From Desulfobacterales bacterium (lineage in GTDB: Bacteria > Desulfobacterota > Desulfobacteria > Desulfobacterales > JAHDSC01), in assembly GCA_016931455.1 (NCBI GenBank), contig JAFGES010000060.1, positions 29,184 through 93,183 of the forward strand: 64,000 nucleotides of DNA, read 5' to 3'. Shown piece by piece: positions 1 to 8,434 of the stretch; position 1 is the stretch's first letter, and each line of letters opens with the position of its first letter. The position numbers were made by a program, and so were the translations under genes. The notes beneath the pieces are model-generated. The model saw nothing but the letters and a program-made list of their open reading frames with translations. It searched no databases and had not been told where the DNA came from.

Positions 1-2
1 CG

Positions 3-419
3 GAGGTCATTGTTCGGAAACTGACGGAAATGGGCGGCGATGTACTGGTCAATGATCCTTACGTACAGCACTGGTGGGAACTTGAAAAACAGGATACCTA
101 CCCCACACCGGGCCATTCCATGGCACGGTTTTTTAGAAATCAGGAAAGACTCAACGAATTGCAGGTTCAACAGGATCTGTCCGAGTCGTTAAAAGGTGCT
201 GACGCAGTCGTTTTGGCAGTCAGACATCAGGTTTACCGTGAACTGAATCCGGACAAGGTTGTTGAAATGATAGGCCGCCCGGCTGCCATCATCGATTGTT
301 TCGGAATGCTGGACGATCAAAAAATCCGTCGCTATTTTGAACTGGGCTGCGAGGTAAAAGGCCTGGGCCGCGGGCATGTTAAACGCATCAAGGATGAAGT
401 GAAGCGGATTAAACCATAA
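3..419 (+). CDS. Nucleotide-sugar dehydrogenase, C-terminal part (cut by window start)
   Basis: Only the last ~138 residues are present; the frame is already open at the left edge. The visible part matches the C-terminal UDP/GDP-binding domain of the UDP-glucose/GDP-mannose dehydrogenase family: VNDPYV early, SLKGADAVVLAVRH in the middle, then AAIIDCFGMLDD and EVKGLGRGH at the end. These enzymes oxidise the C6 hydroxyl of a sugar nucleotide (or of UDP-N-acetyl sugars) to a carboxylate with two NAD+ for capsule, O-antigen or exopolysaccharide. The NAD-binding and catalytic-Cys domains lie outside the window, so substrate cannot be assigned. It converges on the minus-strand operon that follows. 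Confidence 0.75.
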   Translation, partial: EVIVRKLTEMGGDVLVNDPYVQHWWELEKQDTYPTPGHSMARFFRNQERLNELQVQQDLSESLKGADAVVLAVRHQVYRELNPDKVVEMIGRPAAIIDCFGMLDDQKIRRYFELGCEVKGLGRGHVKRIKDEVKRIKP

Positions 420-465
420 AAATTCTCGAAACGAACCTTATTTCGGTTATAAACTAGACAGGCAC

Positions 466-505
466 CCTGGGCGAAAACCCTATCTTAAAGATAGGTTCGC
501 CCAGG
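466..505. terminator. Long perfect hairpin between convergent genes
   Basis: Outer arms CCTGGGCGAA (466-475) and TTCGCCCAGG (496-505) are perfectly complementary. Inside them lies a second palindrome, CCTATCTT (479-486) against AAGATAGG (488-495), with three unpaired bases. It sits in the short gap between the plus-strand dehydrogenase and the minus-strand MBL gene. A bidirectional terminator is the likely role, although neither side has a proper T-tract. Confidence 0.45.
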
Positions 506-568
506 TCGCTAATGCGGCTGGTGTCGGAAACAACCTCAATAATTATTGATGGGAACTTGATTTTCCGA

Positions 569-1195
569 TTACATTTGTCCGACAAACGGATTGAAACGTT
601 TTTCCGTGCCGATAGTCGTCTCCGGCCCATGTCCCGTGAAAACCCGCACGTCATCGCCTAAGACAAAAAGCTTTTTCCGTATCGCCTTTATCAGGGTATT
701 ATAATCCCCTCCCGGTAAATCGGTACGCCCGATAGAACCGGCAAAAAGCGTATCACCGACAAATACATATCCATCGGTAAAAAGCGAAATTCCTCCGGGG
801 CTATGCCCGGGCGTATGGATTACTTTTAAGGTAATATTGCCGAATGAAATGACGGCACCATCTTCTAAAGCCTGATCCGGTGGAGGTGAATTATCGGCTG
901 AAAGTCCCCAAGCAGCAGCGCTGGCTGAAATTTGCTTCAGTAGTGGTGCATCCAGCGGGTGAATCAGAATGGGTGCACCGGTTGCATCCTTCATGGCTCT
1001 ATTTCCGCCCACATGATCAAAATGACCATGCGTATTGATGATATACTTTAATGTAAGTTTTGATTCAGCAAGAGACAAAAGAATTCGATCGGCTTCATCG
1101 CCGGGATCGATTACCACGGCTTCCTTGGTTTTTTTACATCCTAAAATAAAACAGTTGGCCATAATCGGACCCACTGTCAATGATTTGATAATCAA
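569..1195 (-). CDS. MBL-fold metallo-hydrolase, glyoxalase II-like
   Basis: A 208-residue metallo-beta-lactamase-fold protein. The metal-binding signature THGHFDH (HxHxDH) is at about residues 55-61. Further ligand motifs are HTPGHSPGG near 131, GDTLFAGSIGR near 147 and TGHGPETTIG near 188. The family hydrolyses thioesters such as S-lactoylglutathione, or acts on related small molecules; this short YcbL-type form lacks the C-terminal glutathione-binding domain of classical GloB, so the substrate is unknown. It is the last gene of the minus-strand operon, 14 bp after nusB. Cytoplasmic: no signal peptide. Confidence 0.85.
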   Translation of the reverse strand: MIIKSLTVGPIMANCFILGCKKTKEAVVIDPGDEADRILLSLAESKLTLKYIINTHGHFDHVGGNRAMKDATGAPILIHPLDAPLLKQISASAAAWGLSADNSPPPDQALEDGAVISFGNITLKVIHTPGHSPGGISLFTDGYVFVGDTLFAGSIGRTDLPGGDYNTLIKAIRKKLFVLGDDVRVFTGHGPETTIGTEKRFNPFVGQM

Positions 1196-1209
1196 TATTT
1201 CCTCCTATA

Positions 1210-1674
1210 TTAATCCAAGACCTGATCTTTTTGATCATTTTGAATAAATTTTTTTATATCCACATCCTCTTGCTCACTTGCAATCCGAATACTGTCTAAG
1301 ACGCCGTTGATAAAGGCTCCGGATTCTTCCGTACCGAATTTCTTGCCCATATCAATCGCTTCGTTGATCGATACCTTTGATGGAATATCCTGACAGCAAA
1401 GCATCTCATAGACGGCAATTCTTAGAATATTTCTGTCGACACAAGACATACGACTAATTTTCCAGTTACTGGAAAAGCGTTCGATGATCGTGTCAAGTTC
1501 CAAGCGTTTATTCATCACGCCTATTACCAATTTGAAAAAGAATGGAAGAATCTTTTTTGAAGGGGTAAAATTATTGCAGAAGAGTTCTAGAACATCCTTT
1601 GACACATTTTTGCTTAAATCCATATAAAAGAGAGCTTGCATGGCAAGTTCTCTTGACCTACGCCGAGTTCCCAT
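1210..1674 (-). CDS. nusB: Transcription antitermination factor NusB
   Basis: A 154-residue all-helical protein with the NusB N-terminus GTRRRSRELAMQALF, the central VDRNILRIAVYEML and the SINEAIDMGKKFGTEESGAFINGVLD region near residues 95-125. NusB binds boxA RNA together with NusE (S10) and supports antitermination of rRNA operons. Its ATG is 2 nt after the ribH stop, so the two are probably translationally coupled; ribH-nusB adjacency is common in bacteria. The length is normal, with a slightly long acidic tail. Confidence 0.93.
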   Translation of the reverse strand: MGTRRRSRELAMQALFYMDLSKNVSKDVLELFCNNFTPSKKILPFFFKLVIGVMNKRLELDTIIERFSSNWKISRMSCVDRNILRIAVYEMLCCQDIPSKVSINEAIDMGKKFGTEESGAFINGVLDSIRIASEQEDVDIKKFIQNDQKDQVLD

Positions 1675-1676
1675 GA

Positions 1677-2150
1677 TTATGTCTGATCAACAATCTCAAT
1701 TAAATTTGCCATTTCCACGGCAGCCATTGCTGCGCTCCAGCCTTTATTGCCGGCCTTTGTTCCGGCCCGCTCGATAGCCTGCTCAATCGTATCGGATGTT
1801 ATAATCCCAAAAATAACCGGAACTTCCGATTCCAAACCGATCATTGCGATTCCCTTCGATACTTCCGCGCTCACATAATCGAAATGGGGCGTCGCACCGC
1901 GTATGACCGCGCCCAGACAGATCACCGCATGGTATTTGCCTTTTTTTGCCAGTTTTTTGGCTATCAGGGGTATTTCAAAGGCGCCGGGCACTTTAACGAT
2001 TTCAATGTCAGCCTCCTTTGTTCCGGAACGAATCAAGGCATCCAGAGCCCCTCCGACAAGCTTATCGGTTATAAAATCGTTAAAACGAGCGGCAACAAGG
2101 GCAAACCGTTTACCTTCGGCAACAAGTTTGCCTTCAAAAATTTTCGGCAT
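1677..2150 (-). CDS. ribH: 6,7-dimethyl-8-ribityllumazine synthase
   Basis: Lumazine synthase condenses 5-amino-6-ribitylamino-uracil with 3,4-dihydroxy-2-butanone 4-phosphate in the penultimate riboflavin step. Family motifs are VAARFNDFI, the VPGAFEIP substrate loop, [13 protein letters not shown] with its catalytic His, and the C-terminal GNKGWSAA segment. I chose ATG at 2150 (157 residues) because GGGAGG lies 8 nt upstream; a longer frame opening with TTG at 2165 would place that ribosome-binding site inside the gene. It lies between ribBA (88 bp gap) and nusB (2 nt gap). Confidence 0.94.
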   Translation of the reverse strand: MPKIFEGKLVAEGKRFALVAARFNDFITDKLVGGALDALIRSGTKEADIEIVKVPGAFEIPLIAKKLAKKGKYHAVICLGAVIRGATPHFDYVSAEVSKGIAMIGLESEVPVIFGIITSDTIEQAIERAGTKAGNKGWSAAMAAVEMANLIEIVDQT

Positions 2151-2238
2151 CGATATACCTCCCAAAAAGTCCGATTACATATGGTAAAATAAAAAGTTTC
2201 AAGTTCAAGGCACATAAATCTTAATGAATGAGAATGAC

Positions 2239-3453
2239 TTATGGTTTCTCAACAATATTGAGTTTATGCCCCATTTTCAGTTCTTTGCATCTAAGATAAC
2301 ATTGGTTGAATTCATTCGGTTCAATTTGAATCGGAACCTGCTCAACAATACTGAGATCATAACCTTCGAGCCCAATGATTTTTTTGGGATTGTTGGTCAA
2401 AAGCCGCATTTTCTTGATTCCGAGATCAACCAGGATCTGAGCACCGATACCATAGTCCCGCAGATCAGGCTTGAATCCAAGTTTCACATTTGCTTCAACC
2501 GTATCAAAGCCTTGATCTTGCAAGGCATAGGCTTTCAATTTATTAACCAGCCCGATTCCTCGGCCTTCCTGCCGAATATAAAGCAGTACGCCGCTGCCTT
2601 CCTCTTGCATCATGACCATCGCCTTATGTAACTGATCACCGCAATCACAGCGCAAGGACCCGAAAATATCACCGGTTAGACATTCTGAATGGACACGAAC
2701 CAGAACGGGTTTATTTGAATCGATTTCACCCTTTACCATGGCGATATGTAGAAAATCATCCACATCATTTTCATAGACGATTGCCTTGAATTCTCCTGCA
2801 AAACTGGTTGGTATGACTGTTTCTGCAGCTCTGCGCACAAAAGATTCATTCCGCATGCGATATTTGATCAGGTCTGCGATCGTACAGATACCGATTCCAT
2901 GTTTTTCACTAAATTTTTCAAGACTCGGCATTCGTGCCATTGTTCCGTCTTCATCCATGACTTCGCAAATCACCCCGGCCGGCTTTAAACCGGCCAGCCG
3001 TGCCAAATCTACAGAACCCTCCGTCTGACCGGAACGTACGATAACGCCTCCATCTTTGGCTCTCAATGGAAATATATGTCCCGGCCTAACCAGATCCGAT
3101 GGTTGGGCATCATCGGCTACGGCCGCAAGAATTGTGGTCGCACGGTCTCCACACGAAATCCCTGTTGTCACGCCGCATCTCGCTTCAATCGAAACGGTAA
3201 AACCGGTTTGAAATTGCGATGTATTATTATCAACCATCGGTGGAAGTCCCAGTGCATCGACTTTTTCTCCCGTGAGTGACAGGCAGATAAGCCCCCTTCC
3301 ATACATCGCCATAAAGTTTATGGCTTCAGGCGTCACTTTCTCAGCCGCCATGGTCAAATCACCCTCATTTTCACGATCTTCGTCATCAACAAGGATAATC
3401 ATCCGTCCGGCTCTAATCTCTTCTATTGCCTTTTCAACTGTAATTAATGGCAT
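2239..3453 (-). CDS. ribBA: Bifunctional DHBP synthase / GTP cyclohydrolase II
   Basis: A 404-residue fusion. The N-terminal half (about 1-200) is 3,4-dihydroxy-2-butanone-4-phosphate synthase with the acidic metal loop [11 protein letters not shown]. The C-terminal half (about 205-400) is GTP cyclohydrolase II with the zinc site [17 protein letters not shown] and the catalytic RQEGRGIGL. It supplies both branches of riboflavin synthesis, from ribulose 5-phosphate and from GTP. Both active sites look intact. It is followed by ribH after 88 bp. No FMN riboswitch is visible upstream, so expression probably follows the operon promoter. Confidence 0.95.
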   Translation of the reverse strand: MPLITVEKAIEEIRAGRMIILVDDEDRENEGDLTMAAEKVTPEAINFMAMYGRGLICLSLTGEKVDALGLPPMVDNNTSQFQTGFTVSIEARCGVTTGISCGDRATTILAAVADDAQPSDLVRPGHIFPLRAKDGGVIVRSGQTEGSVDLARLAGLKPAGVICEVMDEDGTMARMPSLEKFSEKHGIGICTIADLIKYRMRNESFVRRAAETVIPTSFAGEFKAIVYENDVDDFLHIAMVKGEIDSNKPVLVRVHSECLTGDIFGSLRCDCGDQLHKAMVMMQEEGSGVLLYIRQEGRGIGLVNKLKAYALQDQGFDTVEANVKLGFKPDLRDYGIGAQILVDLGIKKMRLLTNNPKKIIGLEGYDLSIVEQVPIQIEPNEFNQCYLRCKELKMGHKLNIVEKP

Positions 3454-3512
3454 TTCTTTTTTGTAATCTCCTATTTTTAAAAATTTTCAGCTATCCGCCG
3501 AAAGTCTGCGGA

Positions 3513-4178
3513 TTAAAGAAAACCGGTTTTTGTTAGAAATTGCATATCGATCGAGGATGTTCCGGTTTCTTTTTCTAAATCATTATCTAATCGCCCCTGA
3601 ATAAAGCGTTCAACATATTTTCCAATCATGTCGGTTTCAATGTTGACAGGGTCACCCATTTTTTTAAACCCTATAGTCGTCAGCTTGGCTGTATGGGGAA
3701 TAATGCTGACCTCAAAACTCTCACGGCTGCAATCATTAATGGTCAAACTAATACCATCCACAGCCACCGAGCCTTTTTTGATCATATAGCGTGAAAGTGA
3801 TGGATTTAAACCGATGGTCACAATCATCGCATTACCTGTAGTCTTTCTATGTTTAAGAACACCGATGCCGTCTATATGGCCTGAAACAAGATGGCCGTCC
3901 AAGCGATCGGAAAGCCGCAGGGCACGCTCAAGATTGACACGTTCTCCAATTTTTGCCCGGCCGATAGTTGTCTTTTCAAGCGTCTCGGGCGATACATCAA
4001 CTTCAAAACAGGGTCCGTCAATGGCAACTGCGGTCAAACAGGCGCCGCTGACGGCAATACTGTCTCCCAATCGGGTTTGGTCAAGCTTAAAATCAGCCTC
4101 TAGGGTTAAATGTTTGCCAAAACCGGACGACTGAATCCGCCTAATCGTACCCAGCCCTTCAATGATTCCTGTAAACAT
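3513..4178 (-). CDS. ribE: Riboflavin synthase, alpha chain
   Basis: Dismutates two 6,7-dimethyl-8-ribityllumazine molecules to riboflavin plus the pyrimidine precursor. The protein has the diagnostic start MFTGIIEG and two tandem lumazine-binding barrels: GSVAVDGISLTIND marks the second, and GHLVSGHIDGIG follows the first. ATG at 4178 is preferred (221 residues) because GAGGGG lies about 8 nt upstream; a TTG one codon earlier is less likely. The gene overlaps the end of ribD by 20 nt, indicating coupled translation. It is followed by ribBA after about 60 bp. Confidence 0.94.
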   Translation of the reverse strand: MFTGIIEGLGTIRRIQSSGFGKHLTLEADFKLDQTRLGDSIAVSGACLTAVAIDGPCFEVDVSPETLEKTTIGRAKIGERVNLERALRLSDRLDGHLVSGHIDGIGVLKHRKTTGNAMIVTIGLNPSLSRYMIKKGSVAVDGISLTINDCSRESFEVSIIPHTAKLTTIGFKKMGDPVNIETDMIGKYVERFIQGRLDNDLEKETGTSSIDMQFLTKTGFL

Positions 4179-5301
4179 CAATATACCCCTCGATCATAAC
4201 ATCATCACCCAATCGCCGAACCTTGATATCTTTAACCGGGATCGACCGATTCATGGTTGCCGCCCCGGGACCCGTGCAGATCGGAACACCATCATTTCCC
4301 CCTAGAATTTTGGGCGCATAAAAAAATATAATTTTATCTACAATTCCTGATCTGAGAGCAGATGCAATGACCCGCCCACCGCCTTCGATCAGCAAGCTGG
4401 TAATATTTAAAGCACCTAATCGATCCATTAGAAAATTCAGATCGATTAATCCCCCTTCAACAGGTACCGTCATCACCTTCGCACCTGTTTTTTCAATTCT
4501 ATCTTTTTTATCTTTCGAGATTGAATCGCCTGTAAAAATAAACGTATCAGAATCGGAATCAAGCTGCAACACCTTGGCATCTTCTGCTATTGAAAGATGG
4601 GTGTCTAAAATAATACGGGTCGGATCATGTCTCTTCATATGTTCCAAGCGGGTCGTCAAACTCGGATTATCTCTATTGACCGTATCGATACCGACCATAA
4701 TGGCATCGGCAGCATGACGGAGCCGATGCACACACCTTCTTGAATCTTCACCGGAAACCCATTTGGAATCCCCTGTTCGGGTTGCGATTTGACCGTCTAA
4801 GGTAGCAGCACATTTAATGATAACAAATGGACGTTTCGTTCGTATATATTTAACAAAGGCTTCATTAAGCCTTTTTGCCTCAGTTTCACAAACACCTGCT
4901 GTAATGCTTATGCCGTGCCGATGTAAATAATCGAGTCCCCCCCCTTCAACATCAGGGTTTGGGTCCTTCATAGCGATCACAACACGTTTGATACCGGCTT
5001 CAAGAATTTTTTCGGTGCAAGGAGGTGTCCGTCCGGTATGATTACAAGGTTCAAGTGTAACATAAAGGGTCGAATTTTCGGTAGCGCTCCCGGCATCATT
5101 TATAGCATTGACTTCAGCATGAGCCTTTCCCGCAGCCTGGTGATATCCTTTTCCCACAATCTTGCCGTCTTTTACGACAACAGCACCCACCATCGGGTTG
5201 GGGGAAGTAAAACCCCGCCCCTTCCGAGCAAGGTTTAATGCTGTTTTCATATAACGGATGTCTTCCGTATCCGACTCTTTGCTTTTCAGGCTTTTCTTCA
5301 T
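4159..5301 (-). CDS. ribD: Bifunctional pyrimidine deaminase / reductase RibD
   Basis: The N-terminal deaminase domain (about 15-150) has the zinc site HAEVNA and PCNHTGRTPPC. The C-terminal reductase domain (about 160-375) contains CAATLDGQIATRTGDSKWVS and the NADPH-binding LLIEGGGRV. Together they convert the GTP cyclohydrolase II product to 5-amino-6-ribitylamino-uracil phosphate. Length (380) is typical. It starts 3 nt after nrdR and overlaps ribE, within the compact operon nrdR-ribD-ribE-ribBA-ribH-nusB. Confidence 0.95.
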   Translation of the reverse strand: MKKSLKSKESDTEDIRYMKTALNLARKGRGFTSPNPMVGAVVVKDGKIVGKGYHQAAGKAHAEVNAINDAGSATENSTLYVTLEPCNHTGRTPPCTEKILEAGIKRVVIAMKDPNPDVEGGGLDYLHRHGISITAGVCETEAKRLNEAFVKYIRTKRPFVIIKCAATLDGQIATRTGDSKWVSGEDSRRCVHRLRHAADAIMVGIDTVNRDNPSLTTRLEHMKRHDPTRIILDTHLSIAEDAKVLQLDSDSDTFIFTGDSISKDKKDRIEKTGAKVMTVPVEGGLIDLNFLMDRLGALNITSLLIEGGGRVIASALRSGIVDKIIFFYAPKILGGNDGVPICTGPGAATMNRSIPVKDIKVRRLGDDVMIEGYIDVYRNH

Positions 5302-5304
5302 TTC

Positions 5305-5772
5305 CTATTGGGTTTGCTGCTCATTACTTAAAAGTCTTTTCAATTCTGAGACAAAATCGTTGACGTCTTTGAATTCTCTGTAGACCGATGCAAATCTAAC
5401 ATAGGCCACATCATCTAATTTGTGGAGTTTTTTCATGATCTTTTCACCGACGATATGGGATGGAATCTCCTTTTCGCCGGTTTCTCTGAGGTCACGTTCA
5501 AGTTCATCGAGAAACTCCTCAATCATATTCATACTGATATCTCGCTTTTCACAGGCCTTCTGAATACCCGTACGCACCTTTTCACGACTAAAATTTTCCC
5601 GACGCCCATCCTTTTTGACAATCATAATCGGGATTTCTTCAATGTGCTCATATGTCGTAAAGCGTCGCCGACAAGCAATACATTCCCTGCGTCTGCGAAT
5701 GACATCACCATCTTTGTTCAGCCTTGAATCGATGACTTTGTTTTCCAGTTCTCCACAAAATGGGCATTTCAT
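5305..5772 (-). CDS. nrdR: Transcriptional repressor NrdR
   Basis: A 155-residue repressor of ribonucleotide reductase genes. It has the N-terminal zinc ribbon with MKCPFC and CIACRRRF, followed by an ATP-cone domain (about 46-136) with [14 protein letters not shown]. NrdR senses ATP/dATP and binds paired NrdR boxes. No nrd gene is in the window, so its targets are elsewhere. It lies between dCMP deaminase and ribD in one operon, grouping deoxynucleotide control with pyrimidine deamination. The length matches the family. Confidence 0.95.
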   Translation of the reverse strand: MKCPFCGELENKVIDSRLNKDGDVIRRRRECIACRRRFTTYEHIEEIPIMIVKKDGRRENFSREKVRTGIQKACEKRDISMNMIEEFLDELERDLRETGEKEIPSHIVGEKIMKKLHKLDDVAYVRFASVYREFKDVNDFVSELKRLLSNEQQTQ

Positions 5773-5782
5773 AAATTTTTCC

Positions 5783-6247
5783 CTACGAGCCGGTATTGAT
5801 CTTTATTGTTTCAATTCCCGCTTCTTTCAACAGGTCGGCCGATAATGAATCCGCATATCCGGTCGCATAAATGATCTTTTCTATGCCCGCATTAATGATC
5901 ATTTTAGTACAAATGGAACAAGGAAGATTGGTGCAAAAAAGAGTTGCCCCCTTTATTGAAACACCATGTAATGCGGCTTGAATAATGGCATTTTGCTCTG
6001 CATGAATACCCCGGCAAAGCTCATGTCGTTCTCCTGAGGATATTTTTAATTTCTCTCGAAGGCAGCCTCTATCAATGCAGTGTTCAATACCGCTCGGGGC
6101 TCCATTGTAGCCGGTCGACAAAATCCGTTTATCTTTTACGATCACAGCGCCTACGGCTCGTCTGAGGCAGGTGGATCGCTTTGCAACCAGCTTTGTAATA
6201 TCCATGAAATAGGTTTCCCATGTCGGCCGTTCACCTTTTACAGGCAT
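5783..6247 (-). CDS. dCMP deaminase / ComEB-type cytidine deaminase
   Basis: A zinc-dependent deaminase that converts dCMP to dUMP for thymidylate synthesis. Zinc and proton-transfer motifs are [11 protein letters not shown] and PCSICTKMI, with an early [21 protein letters not shown] helix-strand. I chose ATG at 6247 (154 residues), 1 nt after the glyA stop; earlier in-frame starts would run about 50 nt into glyA and would precede the family N-terminus. It is followed by nrdR after 10 bp. Coupling to glyA links folate one-carbon supply with dUMP production. Confidence 0.9.
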   Translation of the reverse strand: MPVKGERPTWETYFMDITKLVAKRSTCLRRAVGAVIVKDKRILSTGYNGAPSGIEHCIDRGCLREKLKISSGERHELCRGIHAEQNAIIQAALHGVSIKGATLFCTNLPCSICTKMIINAGIEKIIYATGYADSLSADLLKEAGIETIKINTGS

Positions 6248-6248
6248 T

Positions 6249-7514
6249 TTATGATGTGACCCCTTTATCCCAATTTTGATAGAGCGGAAATGCATCACAG
6301 AGCTGCCTCACCTTTTTTCGGACGCCGGCAATCACTTTATCTTCTTGATGATTTTTCAAGGTGTCAACAATCAACCGGGCTATAGTCACCATCTCCGCTT
6401 CTCCCATGCCTCTGGTGGTAACAGCGGGTGTGCCGATCCGAATACCACTGGTTACAAAGGGACTGCGTGTTTCAAAGGGTATCGAATTTTTATTGACCGT
6501 GATACCCGCCTGTCCCAAAACAGCTTGGGCCTCTTTACCGGTGATGTCGAGATTCGTTAAGTCGACAAGCATCATATGGTTATCCGTACCATCGGAGACA
6601 AGTTTCAAACCTTCCTTCATCAAATGCGCTGCAAGGGTTTTGGCATTTTTGACGATATTTAGCTGATATATTTTAAAAGACGGATCAAGGGCTTCTTTGA
6701 AGGCCACCGCCTTAGCAGCAATAACATGCATTAGGGGGCCGCCTTGTATGCCGGGAAATATTTCTTTATTCAACGGCTTATCGTAGTCTTTGGAGGAAAT
6801 AATCAGTCCCCCGCGCGGTCCTCTCAGAGTCTTGTGCGTTGTGGAGGTGATTACATCTGCAAAAGAAATCGGAGAAGGATGCACACCGGCCGCCACTAAT
6901 CCGGCAATATGAGCCATATCAACCATTAAATAAGCATCAACGAGTTTCGCAACGCGTGCAAAGGCTTCAAAATCCAGTGTTCTGGGGTATGCGCTGGCCC
7001 CTGCGACAATCAATTTCGGACGATGCTTTTCAGCGATACGCGCCAGTTCTTCATAGTCAATGGTTCCGGTATCGCGGGCTACACCGTAATGTATAAATTT
7101 AAACAGTTTCCCTGAAAAGCTGACCGGGCTTCCATGGGTCAGATGTCCTCCGTGGGACAAATCCATTCCAAGCACCGTATCCCCAGGATTTAAAAGTGCA
7201 AAATATACCGCCATGTTGGCCTGTGATCCGGAGTGCGGCTGAACATTTGCATAGGTTGCGCCAAACAATTCTTTTGCTCTTTCAATAGCTGTTTTTTCGG
7301 CAATATCGACATATTCGCACCCTCCATAATAGCGCTTTCCCGGATAACCTTCAGCATATTTATTCGTCAGCACACTTCCCTGCGCAGCCATAACAGCCGG
7401 GCTTGCTATATTTTCCGAAGCGATCAGCTCTAAAGTATTTTTTTGCCTTTCAAGCTCGTTTTTAATAACCTCGGCAATTTCAGGATCTATCTTCTCAATG
7501 AGATTCGTCTCCAC
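6249..7514 (-). CDS. glyA: Serine hydroxymethyltransferase
   Basis: A PLP enzyme that interconverts serine and glycine, loading the one-carbon unit onto tetrahydrofolate. Features are [14 protein letters not shown] at the N-terminus, [15 protein letters not shown], the PLP-lysine motif [13 protein letters not shown] near residue 229, and [12 protein letters not shown] near 363. It has 421 residues, standard for bacterial GlyA. It lies downstream of rpiB by about 55 bp and touches the dCMP deaminase start. Cytoplasmic. Confidence 0.96.
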   Translation of the reverse strand: METNLIEKIDPEIAEVIKNELERQKNTLELIASENIASPAVMAAQGSVLTNKYAEGYPGKRYYGGCEYVDIAEKTAIERAKELFGATYANVQPHSGSQANMAVYFALLNPGDTVLGMDLSHGGHLTHGSPVSFSGKLFKFIHYGVARDTGTIDYEELARIAEKHRPKLIVAGASAYPRTLDFEAFARVAKLVDAYLMVDMAHIAGLVAAGVHPSPISFADVITSTTHKTLRGPRGGLIISSKDYDKPLNKEIFPGIQGGPLMHVIAAKAVAFKEALDPSFKIYQLNIVKNAKTLAAHLMKEGLKLVSDGTDNHMMLVDLTNLDITGKEAQAVLGQAGITVNKNSIPFETRSPFVTSGIRIGTPAVTTRGMGEAEMVTIARLIVDTLKNHQEDKVIAGVRKKVRQLCDAFPLYQNWDKGVTS

Positions 7515-7569
7515 AATTTCTTCCCCTTTAGAAATTTTTTTCTTTTATTCAATTTTAAAAGTTGATCGA

Positions 7570-8061
7570 TCATAATGTTTTTTTAAAGCTTGAACCACAT
7601 ATTCCGATATTATTAATCCCATCGAATTTTTCAATTCGTAGCTGATGCCGCTCCCCATCAAATGGTGTTTCAAGCCAAAGTTTTACTATTTCCATAGCAA
7701 GTGCCTCACCGATAATACGCCCCCCCATAACCAATATATTGGAGTTGTTATGCCGCCTGCTCATAATTGTGGAAAAAAGATCATTACATAGCGCCGCTCG
7801 AACATGAGGAAAGCGGTTTGAAACCATGGACATCCCGATGCCCGTGCCGCAAAGAAGTATTCCGCGTTTAAATTTTCCGATGGAGACGGCATGAGCAACC
7901 TTGATTCCGAAATCCGGATAGTCGACCGAATCTTGAGCATAGGTACCCGCATCCTCAATCTCGATGCCGGTTTCGATAATATGTTCCTTAATCTTTTCTT
8001 TCAACGGATAACCTGCATGATCACTTCCAATAATAATCGGCGTCTTGTTCTCAGACATCAT
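7570..8061 (-). CDS. rpiB: Ribose-5-phosphate isomerase B
   Basis: RpiB/LacAB-family isomerase linking ribose 5-phosphate and ribulose 5-phosphate. Motifs are IIIGSDHAGYPLK at the N-terminus, the phosphate/active-site segment GILLCGTGIGMSM, and RHNNSNILVMGGR. Two adjacent ATG codons are possible; the second (8058) has the better spacing from AAGGTG, so the start is uncertain by one codon. It is the first gene of the minus-strand run leading to glyA and the rib genes, and ribulose 5-phosphate is the RibBA substrate. Confidence 0.93.
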   Translation of the reverse strand: MMSENKTPIIIGSDHAGYPLKEKIKEHIIETGIEIEDAGTYAQDSVDYPDFGIKVAHAVSIGKFKRGILLCGTGIGMSMVSNRFPHVRAALCNDLFSTIMSRRHNNSNILVMGGRIIGEALAMEIVKLWLETPFDGERHQLRIEKFDGINNIGICGSSFKKTL

Positions 8062-8202
8062 TACACCTTATCTAAAAATTTATATCGTATTTGCAGCTTT
8101 CATTCAAATTGACCTCTTTTCCGATGAATCAACAAACGAGAGCGTCTTTACAGCTCAGTCCAATGCATAACGCCTTTATTTAAATAAATATTTATGTAAC
8201 CG

Positions 8203-8244
8203 CAAGAAAAAAATTATTTTTATTGTCAACAAGAAAAAAATTAT
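8203..8244. repeat. 15-bp direct repeat, 27-bp period
   Basis: CAAGAAAAAAATTAT occurs exactly at 8203-8217 and again at 8230-8244 in the non-coding stretch between rpiB and fabF. The spacing is close to 2.5 helical turns. It could be a regulatory site or simply AT-rich DNA; no binding protein can be named. Confidence 0.5.
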
Positions 8245-8253
8245 AAGGATTTT

Positions 8254-8283
8254 ATGAAATTCTTATCCGAGGAGGTGATCTAA
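8254..8283 (+). CDS. Possible 9-codon leader peptide
   Basis: The short frame MKFLSEEVI starts with ATG preceded by AAGGA at proper spacing. Its last codons overlap an 11-nt match to the complement of the 16S rRNA 3' tail (AGGAGGTGATC, 8270-8280). No downstream plus-strand gene exists because fabF lies on the other strand, so expression is unproven. This is a weak call based only on the arrangement of start, ribosome-binding site and stop. Confidence 0.25.
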   Translation: MKFLSEEVI

Positions 8284-8285
8284 GA

Positions 8286-8333
8286 GTGGTCAAGAAAAAT
8301 CGGAGCAATCCATCCAACCGACCCGCTCCCTAA
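8286..8333 (+). CDS. Possible 15-codon peptide behind an extended Shine-Dalgarno
   Basis: A GTG-initiated frame of 15 codons (MVKKNRSNPSNRPAP) begins 3 nt after the stop of the 9-codon frame. It is placed behind AGGAGGTGATC, an unusually complete complement of the anti-Shine-Dalgarno sequence. Its 3' end enters a strong hairpin (8320-8345). The peptide is basic and has no recognisable family. It may be a leader peptide or a chance frame. Confidence 0.25.
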   Translation: MVKKNRSNPSNRPAP

Positions 8334-8345
8334 ATGGGAGGGGTC
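8320..8345. terminator. GC-rich hairpin between rpiB and fabF
   Basis: GACCC-G-CTCCC pairs with GGGAG-GGGTC around a 5-nt loop (one bulged G), giving a 10-bp GC-rich stem in otherwise AT-rich DNA. Read on the minus strand it is about 90 nt downstream of the fabF stop and could terminate that transcript, but no T-tract follows. On the plus strand it closes the small leader-like frames. Confidence 0.4.
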
Positions 8346-8434
8346 TACGAAGGATGCAACATAACTAAGTTAAAACCAATATCATTCAGATAATGGAATC
8401 AGCCGACAACAAGGCCTAAATCTAAACCCAGTCA

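Noticed and set aside
2960..3000. Palindromic GGCCGGCTTTAAACCGGCC as an FMN riboswitch
   Set aside because: It lies inside the ribBA coding region, and the conserved RFN landmarks are missing there and upstream of the rib genes.
8268..8281. Possible 16S rRNA 3'-end remnant (GATCACCTCC on the minus strand)
   Set aside because: The preceding DNA has none of the conserved 16S helix sequence; a ribosome-binding element is more likely.
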